A DNA stretch of 64,000 nucleotides from Lycocorax pyrrhopterus obiensis (lineage: Eukaryota > Chordata > Aves > Passeriformes > Paradisaeidae). The position numbers and the translations under genes were made by a program. Positions within the stretch are counted from its first letter, which is position 1. Each line of letters starts with the position of its first letter. Positions 12,965-25,400 of this stretch are shown here, piece by piece. The notes under the pieces are model-generated. The model ran no database searches. It saw only the letters and a list, made by a program, of their open reading frames with translations, and had not been told where the DNA came from. The stretch spans positions 32,669,848-32,733,847 of the forward strand of contig JACSVZ010000006.1 of the NCBI GenBank assembly GCA_014706295.1. The letters are read 5' to 3'.

Positions 12965-13540
12965 TGTGCTGATTTTGGCTGGAGTAGAGTTAATTTTCCT
13001 CCCAGTGGCTGGTATGAGGCTGTGTTTTGGATTTGTGCTGAACACGGGGTTGATAACACAGAGATGTTTTTGCTATTGCTGGGCAGGGCTTACACAGAGC
13101 CAAGGCCTTTTCTGCTTTTTGTACTGCCACACTGGTGAGGAGACTGGGGGTGCATGGGAGACTGGGAGGAGACACAGCTGGGACAGGTGACCACAACTGA
13201 CCAAAGGGATATTCCAGATCATATGGGATCATGCTCAGTGTGTAAAGTGGGGGATGTTTGGAGTGATGGCATTTGTCTGCCCAAGGCACTGTGATGTGTG
13301 ATGGGACCCTGCTCTCCTGGAGATGGCTGAACACCTGCCCGCCCATGGGAAGCAGTGAATTCATTCCTTGTTTTACTTTTTTTTGTGTGTGTAGCTTTTG
13401 CTTTCCCTATTAAACTGTCTTTATCTCAACCTATGAGTTTTCTGGCTTTTACCCTTCTGATTCTCTCCCTGATCCTGCTGGTGGGGGAGTGAGCAAGTGG
13501 CTGTATGGGGCTTGGCTGCTGCCTGGGTGAAATCACCACA
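12965..13540 (+). mobile_element. Solo LTR, avian ERVL-like (576 bp)
   Basis: The segment begins TG and ends CA and is bracketed by near-identical 5-bp sequences, ATATC (12960-12964) and ATTTC (13541-13545). A 5-bp target duplication is typical of ERVL-type elements. It resembles a widespread bird LTR. Landmarks are a promoter-like stretch near 13240, an ATTAAA polyadenylation signal near 13410, and a GGGGGAGTGAGC block near the 3' end. No primer-binding site or internal gene follows, so it is a solo LTR. The open frames here (12923-13364) are LTR sequence, not genes. Confidence 0.75.
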
Positions 13541-14270
13541 ATTTCCAGCAGAAAGTTTTGAGAGATGAATATCACACATTAGCCCTGTCTGGCATGTGGA
13601 TGCAGAGTAGAAAAGCTGAAGCAGCACAGCAGTGGAAACACATCTAATTATATAGATTTTATACATTCTATTATAAAAAGCAATATGCTGGAACAGTGTG
13701 TACAACAGGTGAGCCAATTACACTTGTGCTCAGCATGTGGAACAGACAGTACGTGTTAAGTTTTAAAAACCTCACATTTTTTTGCTTGTTTTGGAAGGGT
13801 TTTTTGCAACGTGTGGAGGTTCATATTGTGTGAAATGCACCATCACTTCATCAGGCAACCTCAGTGCTGTTCTTCGACTGTTGGGAGCTCTTGCCATCAG
13901 GTAAGGAACCAAGGGCCAGGCGACACGAAACAACCAGAGATGACCGAAAACTGACCCTTGGAAACCACTTTACGTGCTCGCTGTTATGAAGCTAGTGAGC
14001 ATTATTTGTGAGGACAGAAATAATTTATCGGAAATAAACAGACCTGGAGTTAAATTCTACATCTTAACACACAGAGCATTGATTAAGGGATCAACGGGGA
14101 CGACTTTGGACCCCAGCATCTCAATGCTCCTGAGCAGGGTGGAGGTAAACGAGCCTAGCCTGGAAGGAGCAGTAACGCGAGGCAGCAGCCGAGCAAGCGG
14201 GATTCCAGAGCGTCTCCCAATGGATTTGTAGAAATGATGAGGACGTAATACCACCGTTTGGCTAGGCTGA
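13541..14270. other. Intergenic upstream of UFSP2
   Basis: Mixed composition rises in GC toward the UFSP2 CpG island. If CFAP96 were present its first exon would be expected on the minus strand here. The long minus frame (14057-14611) is a GC-driven shadow with no recognisable CFAP96 sequence. Confidence 0.4.
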
Positions 14271-14960
14271 GTGCAGCCATGCCTGCCCAAGAGAGAACGC
14301 TCAGCCCCACGGCAGCACCGCACGGCAGCGCAGGCGGGTGAGTGCGAGGGGAGCCCCGCGGCAGCGCGGCCCCTCCAACCCGGCCGAACGGGAAGCAGCG
14401 CGGCCCCGGGCCGTGACACAGGGCCTGAGCGGGCGGGGGCCGGAGGAGGCGGGGGCCGGAGGAGGCGGGGGCCGGAGGAGGCGGGCCGGAGGAGGCGGGG
14501 CCGGAGGAGGCGGGGGCCGGAGGAGGCGGGGCCGGAGGAGGCGGGGCCGGAGGAGGCGGGGCCCGCCGGCACCACGGGCCGCTCCCCCCGCCCCGCCCGG
14601 CCCGGCGGCACCGCGCGTGCGCAGCGAGGATGCGGCCGGGCCCGGCCCCCGCGGCGGCGCTGACGGACGTGGTGAGTCCGCCCCTCCCCTGCCCGGCCCC
14701 CCTCTCCGCATCCCCGGGGAATGGACGGATGGGTGGAAGCGTAGGTAGGTGGGTGGGTGTCCTTCCTCAGCAGGGAGGGGAGTGTTCCCGTTCGGGCTGA
14801 GCTAGCGGCGGGGCGGGCTGGGGGCTGGTGTCCGCGCTGCGGGCTGGGTGCTCGGTGGTCGCGTTTGGGCCTCCAGCTCCGGGGGTACCTCGGGGGGGAG
14901 GTGCGGAGGCCCGTCGGTCCCCTTTCTGCAGGGCCCAGGTTGTGTCACACGAGGGGCAGT
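14271..14960. promoter_or_regulatory. CpG-island promoter of UFSP2
   Basis: About 700 bp of very GC- and CpG-rich sequence encloses UFSP2 exon 1 (14630-14671). It contains many GC boxes (GGCGGGG), the minisatellite at 14431-14565 and a palindromic NRF1-like site (GCGCGTGCGCA, near 14612-14622) just before the start codon. No TATA box is evident, as is usual for a housekeeping gene. In mammals this type of promoter also drives the divergent CFAP96 gene, so bidirectionality is possible. Confidence 0.8.
14431..14565 (+). repeat. G-rich promoter minisatellite, 8 copies of a 14-16 bp unit
   Basis: Eight copies of CCGGAGGAGGCGGG with one or two extra G start at 14440, 14456, 14472, 14486, 14501, 14517, 14532 and 14547. 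Every unit carries an SP1-type GGCGGGG box and a GGAGG purine core, and the plus strand has closely spaced G runs. The array ends about 65 bp upstream of the UFSP2 start codon. Confidence 0.9.
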
Positions 14961-16459
14961 GGCCCCTCCCGCACTGACGCCTTCCTATACCCCCGGCCAT
15001 TCTCCTTCGCTCTCGGGGGATTGGGCTTGCCTGGCTTTAGTCAGGGATGTGTTGGAAGGAGGTCATCATAGTGGTGCGAGGCGCTTCTCGGTGGTGCCGA
15101 GCAATAGGACAGGAGGCAGCGGGCAGAACCTGATGCCCAGGAAGTTCCACCTGAATGTGAGAAAGAACTTCTGTACTGTGCAGTGTCTGAGCACTGGAAC
15201 AGATTGTCCAGAGAGGTTGTGGAGTCTCCCTCACTGGAGGTACTCAGGAACTGTCTGGACACAATCCTGTGCCATGTGCTCTAGGATGACCCTGCTTGAG
15301 CAGGGAACTTGGAACAGATGACCCTAACACCAAGGTTGTGGGTTTGATCCCCATTATGGACCATTCACTTAAGAGTAGGACTCATTGTCCTTGTGGTTCC
15401 CTTCCAACTCAGAAGATTCTGTGATTCTGTGATCCACTGTGGTCCCTTCCAACTTCACCCATTCTGTGATGTCCATGATGAGCCACTATCAAAAGTGGCT
15501 CCTTTTGAAGAGCTCTTCTTATTCATGGACATTATTCTTGTGTAGTAATAATTCAAATAGAAAACATTTTTCATATCAACCCAGGCAAGCATTTTTTCAC
15601 ATTCTGGCTGGCACTTTTGTGGGTTCCACACTGCAAGACCCTATTAATGCAGATAAGCCGGTTATCTAAAATACGTCAGGATTATGCTTCAGAAACCAAA
15701 CTGCTTCTTGGCACTCCAGAATCACTGAAACCTGAAAATCCTTCACCAGCGGATAAACTGTAGTAGATGATTATATTTTCAAGGCACACATATTTGCATA
15801 TTTCTCTTTAGAATGCTTTTAATGTAAAGAAAAGTAATCCTATGTTGTGAGGTTTTTATTTCATGAGTAGCAATAGCATTGCACTTGGAAGTGTGTCGTA
15901 CTTTGTAAGCAAACAGTTGTGCAATAAGTCTTTCCAAAGGGTCCTAGTATAATTATTTTTACAGGTGCTTGGTGGTGTTTGGGAGCAGTTAAAGCTGTTA
16001 ACCATTCTTTCTGTGGACTGTTAGACTGAGCAATACCCACACTCATCTGTCACCTTTTGTTTCTCTCTGTACTGCCACAGCTGTTTTTGTGTGGTGCACT
16101 GAACTTTACTAGGGATTGATCTGTCTGAAAAAGCCCTCTGTAAATAGAAGGGTGTTTTTTCCATCTGCATGAATTCTCTGGTGAAGTTAAAATGTCTGCA
16201 GTGAGCAGTTATGAGGACACAGAGCGGGGGCTTCCTAAGGGGGAAGAAGCAGCTGGATGGTCTCTATGGTGGCATAAGTAGCTCTCCTGTCAAATGTGAA
16301 ACTCAGCCTTAGTTCTAGAGGTTGTGTATGTCACCCCCCCTTTTTTTTTTTCTCATTGCCCTGAAACTGTGATTTCCTAACTAATGAATGCATACTTACA
16401 GATGTGCCTGATTACCTTTCTGTTTAGTTCTGTCCTTGCTTTACTTGAGCTGGAAGAAT

Positions 16460-16491
<32 letters not shown>

Positions 16492-19400
16492 AATATATAT
16501 ATATGTAAGAACTTATATTATGGGAAACATGGTATTTGGATTGAAACAATGAGAAACAATGACATTTTACCTAAAGTATTTCTATGTGGTAGACGTATAA
16601 AATTATGGCTTTTTTGTCTAGGTAGGAAATGTGTTCCAAGGTGTAATTGAGGTGCTGATTGCAGTGACTGTGCACTGCTGCACCACTCACTTCCCTGTTT
16701 ATTCACTGGCCTTCTGTAACCTGAGCAGCTGCAGTAATTGCTGGTGTGCTTGCACATTGTGGTATAACAGTAGTCAGCTGTGGCTTGAGAGAAGGCATGT
16801 GGAAATGGCTGTTCATTTTCATTGCTTCTTTTTTCTCCTTAGATAATTCTAGAAGCTATGGATATACTCTTCAGAATAAGAGGAGGCTTGGATCTTGCAT
16901 TTCAGCTTGGAACTACTGATGGTGTGTCTATAAGACTAATAGATTTCCTAATACTTATATAAACTTTTATTAAGAAACTATTTATTATATTTATTTTTTT
17001 AGCATTTCACCAGGTGTTAAGTACTTCTTCACAAACCTGTAATGATTGAGTACAAAAAATACTATTCTTTATCTCCATAAATTTTCTGAGGTTTTTTCCA
17101 TATTATGTTTTTTGATTTAGTTTGAAATAAACTTTACATTGACATTTCAAACTAATTTCCTTTGCATATACTTCTTACTTACGGATATGTTATTGGGACC
17201 ACTTTTCAGCTTGAAGCCAAAGGTGACTCTGAAATTCTAAGCAAACTTAAAACTTTAAGGCAGTGAATTTGGTTATAACAGGACTGTATTAAAAATACAA
17301 TTTTGAGACTGTGGTCCAATCTTTCTAGAGAAATAGAGGAGGAGAACAAGCTAACTAGTCACTCTACTGAATTTAGACAGGATTGGCTACTGCAATTCCA
17401 TGTGATAGCAAGGGACTAGTCCATATGGCATTGAGGGGCTCCTCTGGTCCCACATTGTTACAGTAAAGTGGTGTTCTCTTCAGAAAGCCTGCTCAGGGCT
17501 GTCAGTGGCCGTTGAGCTGTCATAGGGCAGAACGGGGAAGGAGGCTGTTTTTAGCTCCACTCTCGGTCATTCTGCATTTTAAAAGGACATGTCTCTAGTA
17601 GAAACTCTGAATTCCATCTAGTGAACCTTGATAAGGAGCTTGATCTTATTTGAGTTCATAATGTGGAGCAGAAGTGTTGAGTAGATTGACCTAATCCAAA
17701 GCAGCATTTTGTGAGTTGCATCCTCAGAGAAGGGTTATTTATTTGACATTGTCTACAGTGTATTGAATTATAACCACAGTGAAGCAGACTGGTGTTTGAA
17801 TTGTCCAAGTGCATGGCATTCACACCTCTTAGTGTGTAAATGTGGCACACTGTTCCTTTTGAAGAGCAGTGAGGTTCTTCTTTTGGAGCAATTTTCCTTT
17901 GACTTTTCTAATAATGTAGTTTTTACAGACTTCTAGTTCAAAAGTTATCTAATAGTGACCAAATTTAAGTTAATGCATCAGAGGGATACAGCATAGTCTT
18001 TGATAGCTTTTTAGGCTTTTTAAACTTATTGTATTCAAACTAATGGTTTTTAACCTTCACAGCGAGGAAAAAAAGGTGGCTAATGTGCCAAAGTTACTCT
18101 GTCATATCCGATAGTGTCATATCCAGTATTGGTTCAGGTTGTGAGGTGTGGGTTAAACACTACAAGCACTGAAAGACAACTGGATATACCAGTAATAAAG
18201 TTTCAGGCAAACCAGACTGTGGCTTACAGGTTTATGTTGGCCAAAATTTGGTCCTCAGCTGGAATGTAGGCTCTGCTTTTCCAAAGGTTTTGTCTGGTTT
18301 TGGTTTGTATTTCTGAACAATGATACAAAGTCAAAAACACGTGATTGAATCTTTCCAGGATTTTTTCAAAAGCCTAAATATACGTAAAAGTTTGTCTGTA
18401 CATAGAAGTTTGTTTGCAGCTGTAGGCTTGGTTAAGAGTTATTAGATGTAGTAAGTGACTGCAGAGTAGGTTATTCTGTAAATTTGACGGCATCTGAGAG
18501 AAACAGTACACTTTTGTTCAGGGAGGTGTGAATGTGAACGTTTGAGACACACCTGCTAAGTGAAATCTTACCTCAGTTTTTGTTTGCCCAGTCATTTTTC
18601 TGATCATAAAAGCACTTGAATCTTTATTCTGAGTCAAAACAATTTTATTAAATGTATGCCCAGCAGCTATTAAAAAATGGTGAGGGAATTTTCTAGGCTA
18701 ATTATATCCTTACTGTGTTTCAGAGGCATCAACAAAAAAGGCACTAGGATATGTTTTCAGTGATCTTGAAAACAAACTGTCCTCAGAGGTTCTTGTATTC
18801 AGAATTTGCCACAGTCCAGTCTATGTGTGGCCTAACAATGGTATGACCACAGTTCCAGAGCTGACTGATGAGTCTGCATGTAAGGAGATAAGACGATTTA
18901 TACAGTGAGTATATTTAAAAACTGGGGGGGTGGGGTTAACAGATTAATTTCATATTATAGAAATTTCTCTTTTTGTTGATAATTCAGATTTGATCAAGAT
19001 GATGAGACCAAACGAAAGCTTGGCAAAAAAAAGGATAAAAAGTTACAGGATACGGTATGTTTCTCAGCCACTAATAAATTATATAAGACAAATTATTATT
19101 TAAACATTTTTAAAGTTGCCCTCCCTAGGTTTTTCTGTACACAAATAGGCATTGATATGACTTAAAAGAATGCTTTTAAAGTCATTGAGACTCAACATGA
19201 ATGCAGAAATCCACTCATGGTAGATCAACACATAGAAGTTTGTCTTTAACATTACCAGCTTTTTTTAAACCCAAGTATTTAATTACTGAGTTTGATATCA
19301 AATATCTGCAATCTTACTTTTCCCTTCTTGGTGCATATGTAGTTGGAGATGTACTATTGGTGTCTTTATTCTCTGCAGCAGCCAATAATCAATGTAGACC

Positions 19401-22400
19401 TCATGTTGGAAATGACATCTTCATTAGCTGCTCTGGCTCCAGTCATTGAAAGGGAAAAGAAGGAACACCACTACATAAATATGACATTACCAGTTGATGT
19501 TGTTGTATCTGTTTCTCCAGAAGAACCATGGGGAAAGTAAGTGTTACCCTGAACTTGCAATTTTTCAGCTTCATTTCTGCTTTTTCTTGAAATAATGAAG
19601 TAAAACTATATCATTCATCAGTTTAATGAAAAGTATATCGTATTTTTGTGATGTACTTTTAACTGTGTGAATACTAAAAGCTCATGTAGACAGCTGTTTA
19701 ATAATCTTGAGAAATGGTCCTTTTGCTGTCTATAAAAATTTCAGGTTTTTTTTCAGTCTATAGAAAATTCAGTTTGTCAATGTCTGGCAGATTTGATAAC
19801 TCATAACCATTGCTTAGCAAGGAATTGAGAAAGTAAGGAAGATGTTCTGGAAATTCTTGTATGTGAGGTGTATAAAAGTGAGAGTTGAGGTGTATTTGAT
19901 GAGTCTTTGTAATCTCAGCCTTACATTAGGGGCTGCAGCTGGGTAGGTACCAATGGAAAACATTTGAGTCTGCCTCTATTTTTTCCTTGCATTTTTTCCA
20001 TAGGATTTGACTCTGAGTGATACTAAATGGAGTCGATAAAATGCAAAAAAAAATAGCCATATATGTAATTTTTATTTTGGCAAATGCTCATACTGATTGT
20101 GTTTCTGATATGAGAGCAGGGTAGCTGCATTTTGGATGACTGAATCACTAGGGATTCGTTTCTGTGTGCAGACAAGCTTTGAGTAAGGCACGGCTGGGCT
20201 CTGCCTTTCCCTGTGGAAGCAGAAGCATTGAAGTAGTGCAGTCATCTGCACTACCAGGTCAGACATGCATTTAAGCATTGTGTAACTCACAGCTGTGAGA
20301 AAAAATGATTCACCATCGCTGCTCTACTTTTTAAAATATGCTCCCTTGTACTTTGCAGGGTACAAAATCTCCTAGTGAAAGCAATTCATGGGCAATTAAC
20401 TGACATGGAAAGATGTATCATGAAATACGTGAAGGGAACATCAATTGTGGTACCAGAACAATTTCATTTCATGTTACCAGGAAAAAATCACCTTGTAACA
20501 ATCTCATATCCTACGGGTATTTCAGATGATCAGCTGGAAAGTTACAGAAAGGTAAAGCCAACAAACTGTAACAAGAACCTGGTCTTTTCTTTTTATTTTT
20601 AATTACTGTAATTGAAGCAGTGGTAAAACTTTCCATTTAGTCAATGTAGAATAAATACTAGGATACTGCTATTTTTTAAAATTTATTTTTATTATGACCA
20701 AAGCAGTATACTGGATGTGGAAACTCAATTTATTAGAAGTTATTTTATAGAATGTGCCAGATCTCATTTTCGTAAGGGAACAATAGAAACTTTAAAAGTA
20801 CATAAAAATTGGTTGATGAAGATTTTGTCTAAATTATACTTCCAGTACAGTATTCTTTGAATTTCTCCACTTCTATGGTAGAACATCAGTTTACTTTTGG
20901 TGTGTTACTACATTCAGGTTTTAACACACGTCCTGAAAGGGTTAGTATTGAGGGGTTTGTTTGGTTTGGTTTTTTTCTTGTGGTTTTGTGGGGTTTTTGT
21001 CTGTTTGTTTGGAGGGGGCTGCTTTTTGTAGCTCACAGCTGACCAGGCTTAGCTACTTTTTGGCTTATTTTTGCCTTCTGGGTTGGCACACCTAGAAAAG
21101 AGAATATGGATGAGGTGGAAAAATGTTGAGATGCAGCAGTCCTTTCAAATTGAGGCTGATACCAGTCCAGGTCACACAATTTCATGTACTGAGACCAGGG
21201 AAAGAATATTCTGCAGCTTAAAGGTGTAGAAGCTGTGGGGACTTTTCATTTTCTGTGTGAAGCCTTATGCGGCATATAAAACCCAATCTAGCCTTGTGTT
21301 TGCAGAGGCCTCAGGCACTGGTGGCACTGTCTGTGTTCCCTGCTCTCTGTCTGCTGTTCACTGTTACCCACTGATGGGAAGTGGCAGTGCAGCTCCTGTA
21401 GCTGGGTTCAGTGCTGGGTCATCTGCCTAAAATGTATTACCTGTGTTACACACATTATCCTAGATGATCTCATCATTCCTTTCACTTTTGAGCTCTGTGA
21501 AATAAGACAATATATCTCTTTAAATGTGGCTGCCACGTGGCAAACAGCTTAAGAAATTTAAAAACAGACTGAATCTGCTTGAGCTATAAGCCCAATGTCT
21601 CTGCTTTGTCTCAGTATGTGTTATTTGTATGTTCCAATATCAGTTAAGATTATAATTTGGTGTGTGTATCTACATTACTGTGTAGATAAAACTGTAATTC
21701 CTTTCTATGATGGTATATTTTATTATACTTTCATAACAAACCTGTCACTCGTGGTATCTTCAGGGGGGCCCCAGCAGCAGGTGTTATGTAACAGGACTGC
21801 ATAAAATAGTGGGCCTTTAGATGGGAGGTAAACCTGCATGAGCTTCCTTGGAGGGGTGAGGTCTAGTAGTAAACATACCTGCTGAATGTTTAATTATATT
21901 TTAATAATTTGCTAAGCTACGCTGTTAAAATTATGTCTTTATTGCTACTTACAATATGATCTTTCTTTTAATCCAAAATTTGAATTGTGTTTCTTATTTT
22001 TATTTGAACTTGCATGTAGGAATTGCATGGGTTATACAGTCTGCCTTGTGACAGACCATATTTCAAGAGAGCAAATGCTTATCATTTTCCAGATGAACCA
22101 TATAAAGATGGGTATCTCAGAAATCCACATTTACATCTTAGTTCACCTGGCATGGAGTCTGGTATGGTAAGTTTAAATTGAAGCATTTTGCAGAAAATAC
22201 CTTTTTATTTTAATTGAGAATTTTTTTTATTGAAATAAGTGATTTAGATAGTCAATGATGTGTAGATGAGAAAGTGAAATAATTGGCTTGACCTTTTAAG
22301 CAAAAGGGCTCCTCTGCACAAAATGGCATTGCTTTAATTTGCTGTATTTGTCCCAAAAAAATTGGATTTTCTTGGGAAAATAATGTACACATTTTTAGCA

Positions 22401-25400
22401 TATATTCTAAAAAGTTTCTCAGAACCAGGACAAGAAACTAAAACTGTGAACAGAGAAGTTTAAGAGACAAAACCAGGCAGAGTAATCGTGTGTGAATAAT
22501 GACCCTTCAAATCTTCCAAAGATTTGCAGTCTCCAACTGAAAACTTACAAGTGGCAGGTCATATGACTTCTCTGAAAACTGATGCAAGTGTGATCAGATG
22601 CTTCTGTGTTCTCTCCTCCTGTGCAGGTTTATTTAGTACAAGGTGTGTACAGCTACCACCACTATATGCAGGATCGCATCGATGACAGTGGCTGGGGCTG
22701 TGCCTATCGGTCTTTGCAGACAATCTGTTCTTGGTTCAAGCACCAAGGCTACATGGATAGGCCTATACCCACACACAAGGAAATTCAACAGGTACAGAAT
22801 ATTTAAGATTATTTTATGCATATTTGTCTAGAAAGGTTTGTGTAGGTTATTTTTTAAATGTCAAATTAATATATTTTAGAGTTTGGATTTGTGGGATTTT
22901 TTTGTCCCTTAAATTGAACTGGTGGTTCCGAATTGTTTATCTGTGTTGGGTGACATTATCTGTACAAATAAGATACCTTAAAGTAGTCTTTTAAATGTTT
23001 CCTTGGAATAACATTCTATTAGAAGCTGTGATACGACATTTTCAGTGTTTTTGTCAAGTGAAAAGAGAACAAAGAACCCAATGTGTCATGCTAAAATCAG
23101 TTTTAAAACTGGCTGTCATATTAAGTGACAGCTGGATTCGTTCCCAGATGCTACACATGAACTTACTGACACCTTTTGCAACTTTGCCATTGACAGTAGT
23201 GCACTTTTCCTGATTTTTGAACTCTCCTTCACTTCTTTTTCTGTTTTGAATTCAAATGCATACTTGAATATGTTCATTTCTGTTAACAGCACTGAGGTAA
23301 AACTGTAGGCTTATAGCTAATACCCATACTTGGGTATGCCTATCAAGGAATACTGCTGTTACCTTCAGTCTTCTGAATATAATTCTTCGTGTATCTACTG
23401 AACATTTTCAGTAAAATTTAATTCATTCCATAAAAAAACTCTTATCATACGTAGCAGGGATGTGAACACTAAAGGTAAAACTGCATTACCTGAACATTTC
23501 TCAATCCGCACCTGAATGCTATTGAAGTCTGTGCACTCCTGGAGTGTTTTTAGGCATCTAAAAGAGAGCAGTAGCCTGCAGAAGACCTTATGGGTTTTGT
23601 GTCCTGAGCAGAAAAGGCCCCTCTCAAGTGCTGCATGTAACATATAAGCCTCAGAATGAAAAAGAGTTTAAAATAAACCATAACCTTTAACATGTATCAG
23701 TGGCCTCTTCCTCAGAGCACTATTTTATGGATCCTTTCCTGAGTACTTTGAATAGAAATCCAAGCCTTTCAGTCTGCGAAGTGGCTTCTGCAGTGTACAA
23801 ATGACACTCTCCATTATTAAACAGCTCAGTGGTCACCCTCCCAGCCTGAAGTCTGCCTGTGGACCTGGGGTTGTAGTCTCTGCTCTGCTCATGGGCACAG
23901 TTCTGCATTACTGCTCAAAGGGGCATTTCCAAAACAGAACCACAGTGAATGAATTCAACATTCATGGGTCTGCTTTTGACCATCTAGGTTCAAAACACAT
24001 GCCCATATATATAAACCAACTTTTTCACAAAAAGTGGTGGAATTCCCTACTGTATGTTGTTGATACTTGGGTTTCTTCCTCATTATGATGTTGCAAAGGC
24101 ACTGGTTGATGCTGGAGACAAACCTGCGGCATTTGTTGGGTCACGGCAATGGATTGGTTCGATTGAGGTACAGCTTGTTTTGAATCAGCTTTTTGGAATA
24201 ACATCCAAAATATTATTTGTCAGGTAAGAATCACTACCTGTTCGGTAGCTTGGTAATTGCTAAAAAGACTGAATGCCTTAAAATGCAAATCATGATTACA
24301 GTACATGGGAGAAGAGAGATAATTAAAGAGATAATAAATCTTTTAAGGGTTCCTTGCTCATAAAGCCTGTATTCCACCTTTAGTTGTGCTAAGTGCTTAC
24401 AGATGAAGGTGGTGGTAAATTTCTTGGGAGCTTGGGGTTCCAGTTTCCAGTTGCTATAAATTGCTTAATAATATGCAAATTGCCCATTTTTATAAAGTGA
24501 TGGTCTAATGCTTCCATAAGAAATCTGGCTCCCATTGGGTGTGCTTTATCTATAAATTGCTTAATGATATGCAAACTGATCTGGAATTTGGCCTTTTCCT
24601 TTGCACCACAAACATAATTTTTGATGCGGGCACACAGTCTGATGGCCACAGAGAACTGAATGCACACTGACACATAAATTATTACTGCTGCCACAGATCT
24701 AACTTGTGAGTTTAGGATTGAGGCAAATTGTTGAAAAGTCTGGAAAATAATGTTCTCTTTTTTGCGTTTGTGTGGCAAATAAAGCAAGGAGTTTGTTTCC
24801 ATTCTGACAATCTGATGCTCTCATACACAATGAAGGACCCTATGAAGGTATTTGGGACAAAAAGAATAATCATTAGCATTTATCAGAAGAAAAATTACCA
24901 TATTTTTATCATTTAGGCAGCACTAAGCCAGTACTAAGCAGACTAACAAATCCTTGAACATGGTGGGATAAATACAGTCATGGAATTAAGAGCATATACT
25001 AACAGTGTGTATGAAAATACAAGTCAAAATATTTCTCATGTGTTAAGTTTATTTAGAGTAAAATCACAGTGCAGGTATTCTAAAAGAGCATGGTGATGGG
25101 GATCCTTAATGTTAGGAAAATAGTTCAGGTCTTCAGTATTTTAATAATATTTTTTGTTCCAGAGCTTGTACTTGCAGATCATCCACCTATAATTTATAGC
25201 AGCTGGGGCAGGCCCTGGCAGTAGGAAGATTTTCATTCCTGCATATGAGAATATAGAATACTCTTCCTTCTGAACTGGTTAGAATTGTTCATAGTGCTGC
25301 TACAAGGGAGCACCAGTTTTTTTCAGTGTTACGAAAAACCAACATCAGTACCATGCTGGGAAGAAAAAACAATCATGCAGCTTTTTCAGCTGGTCACTGG

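Noticed and set aside
14057..14611. 184-codon minus frame considered as CFAP96 first exon
   Set aside because: It translates the GC minisatellite into Pro/Leu/Ser repeats and lacks any CFAP96-like start.
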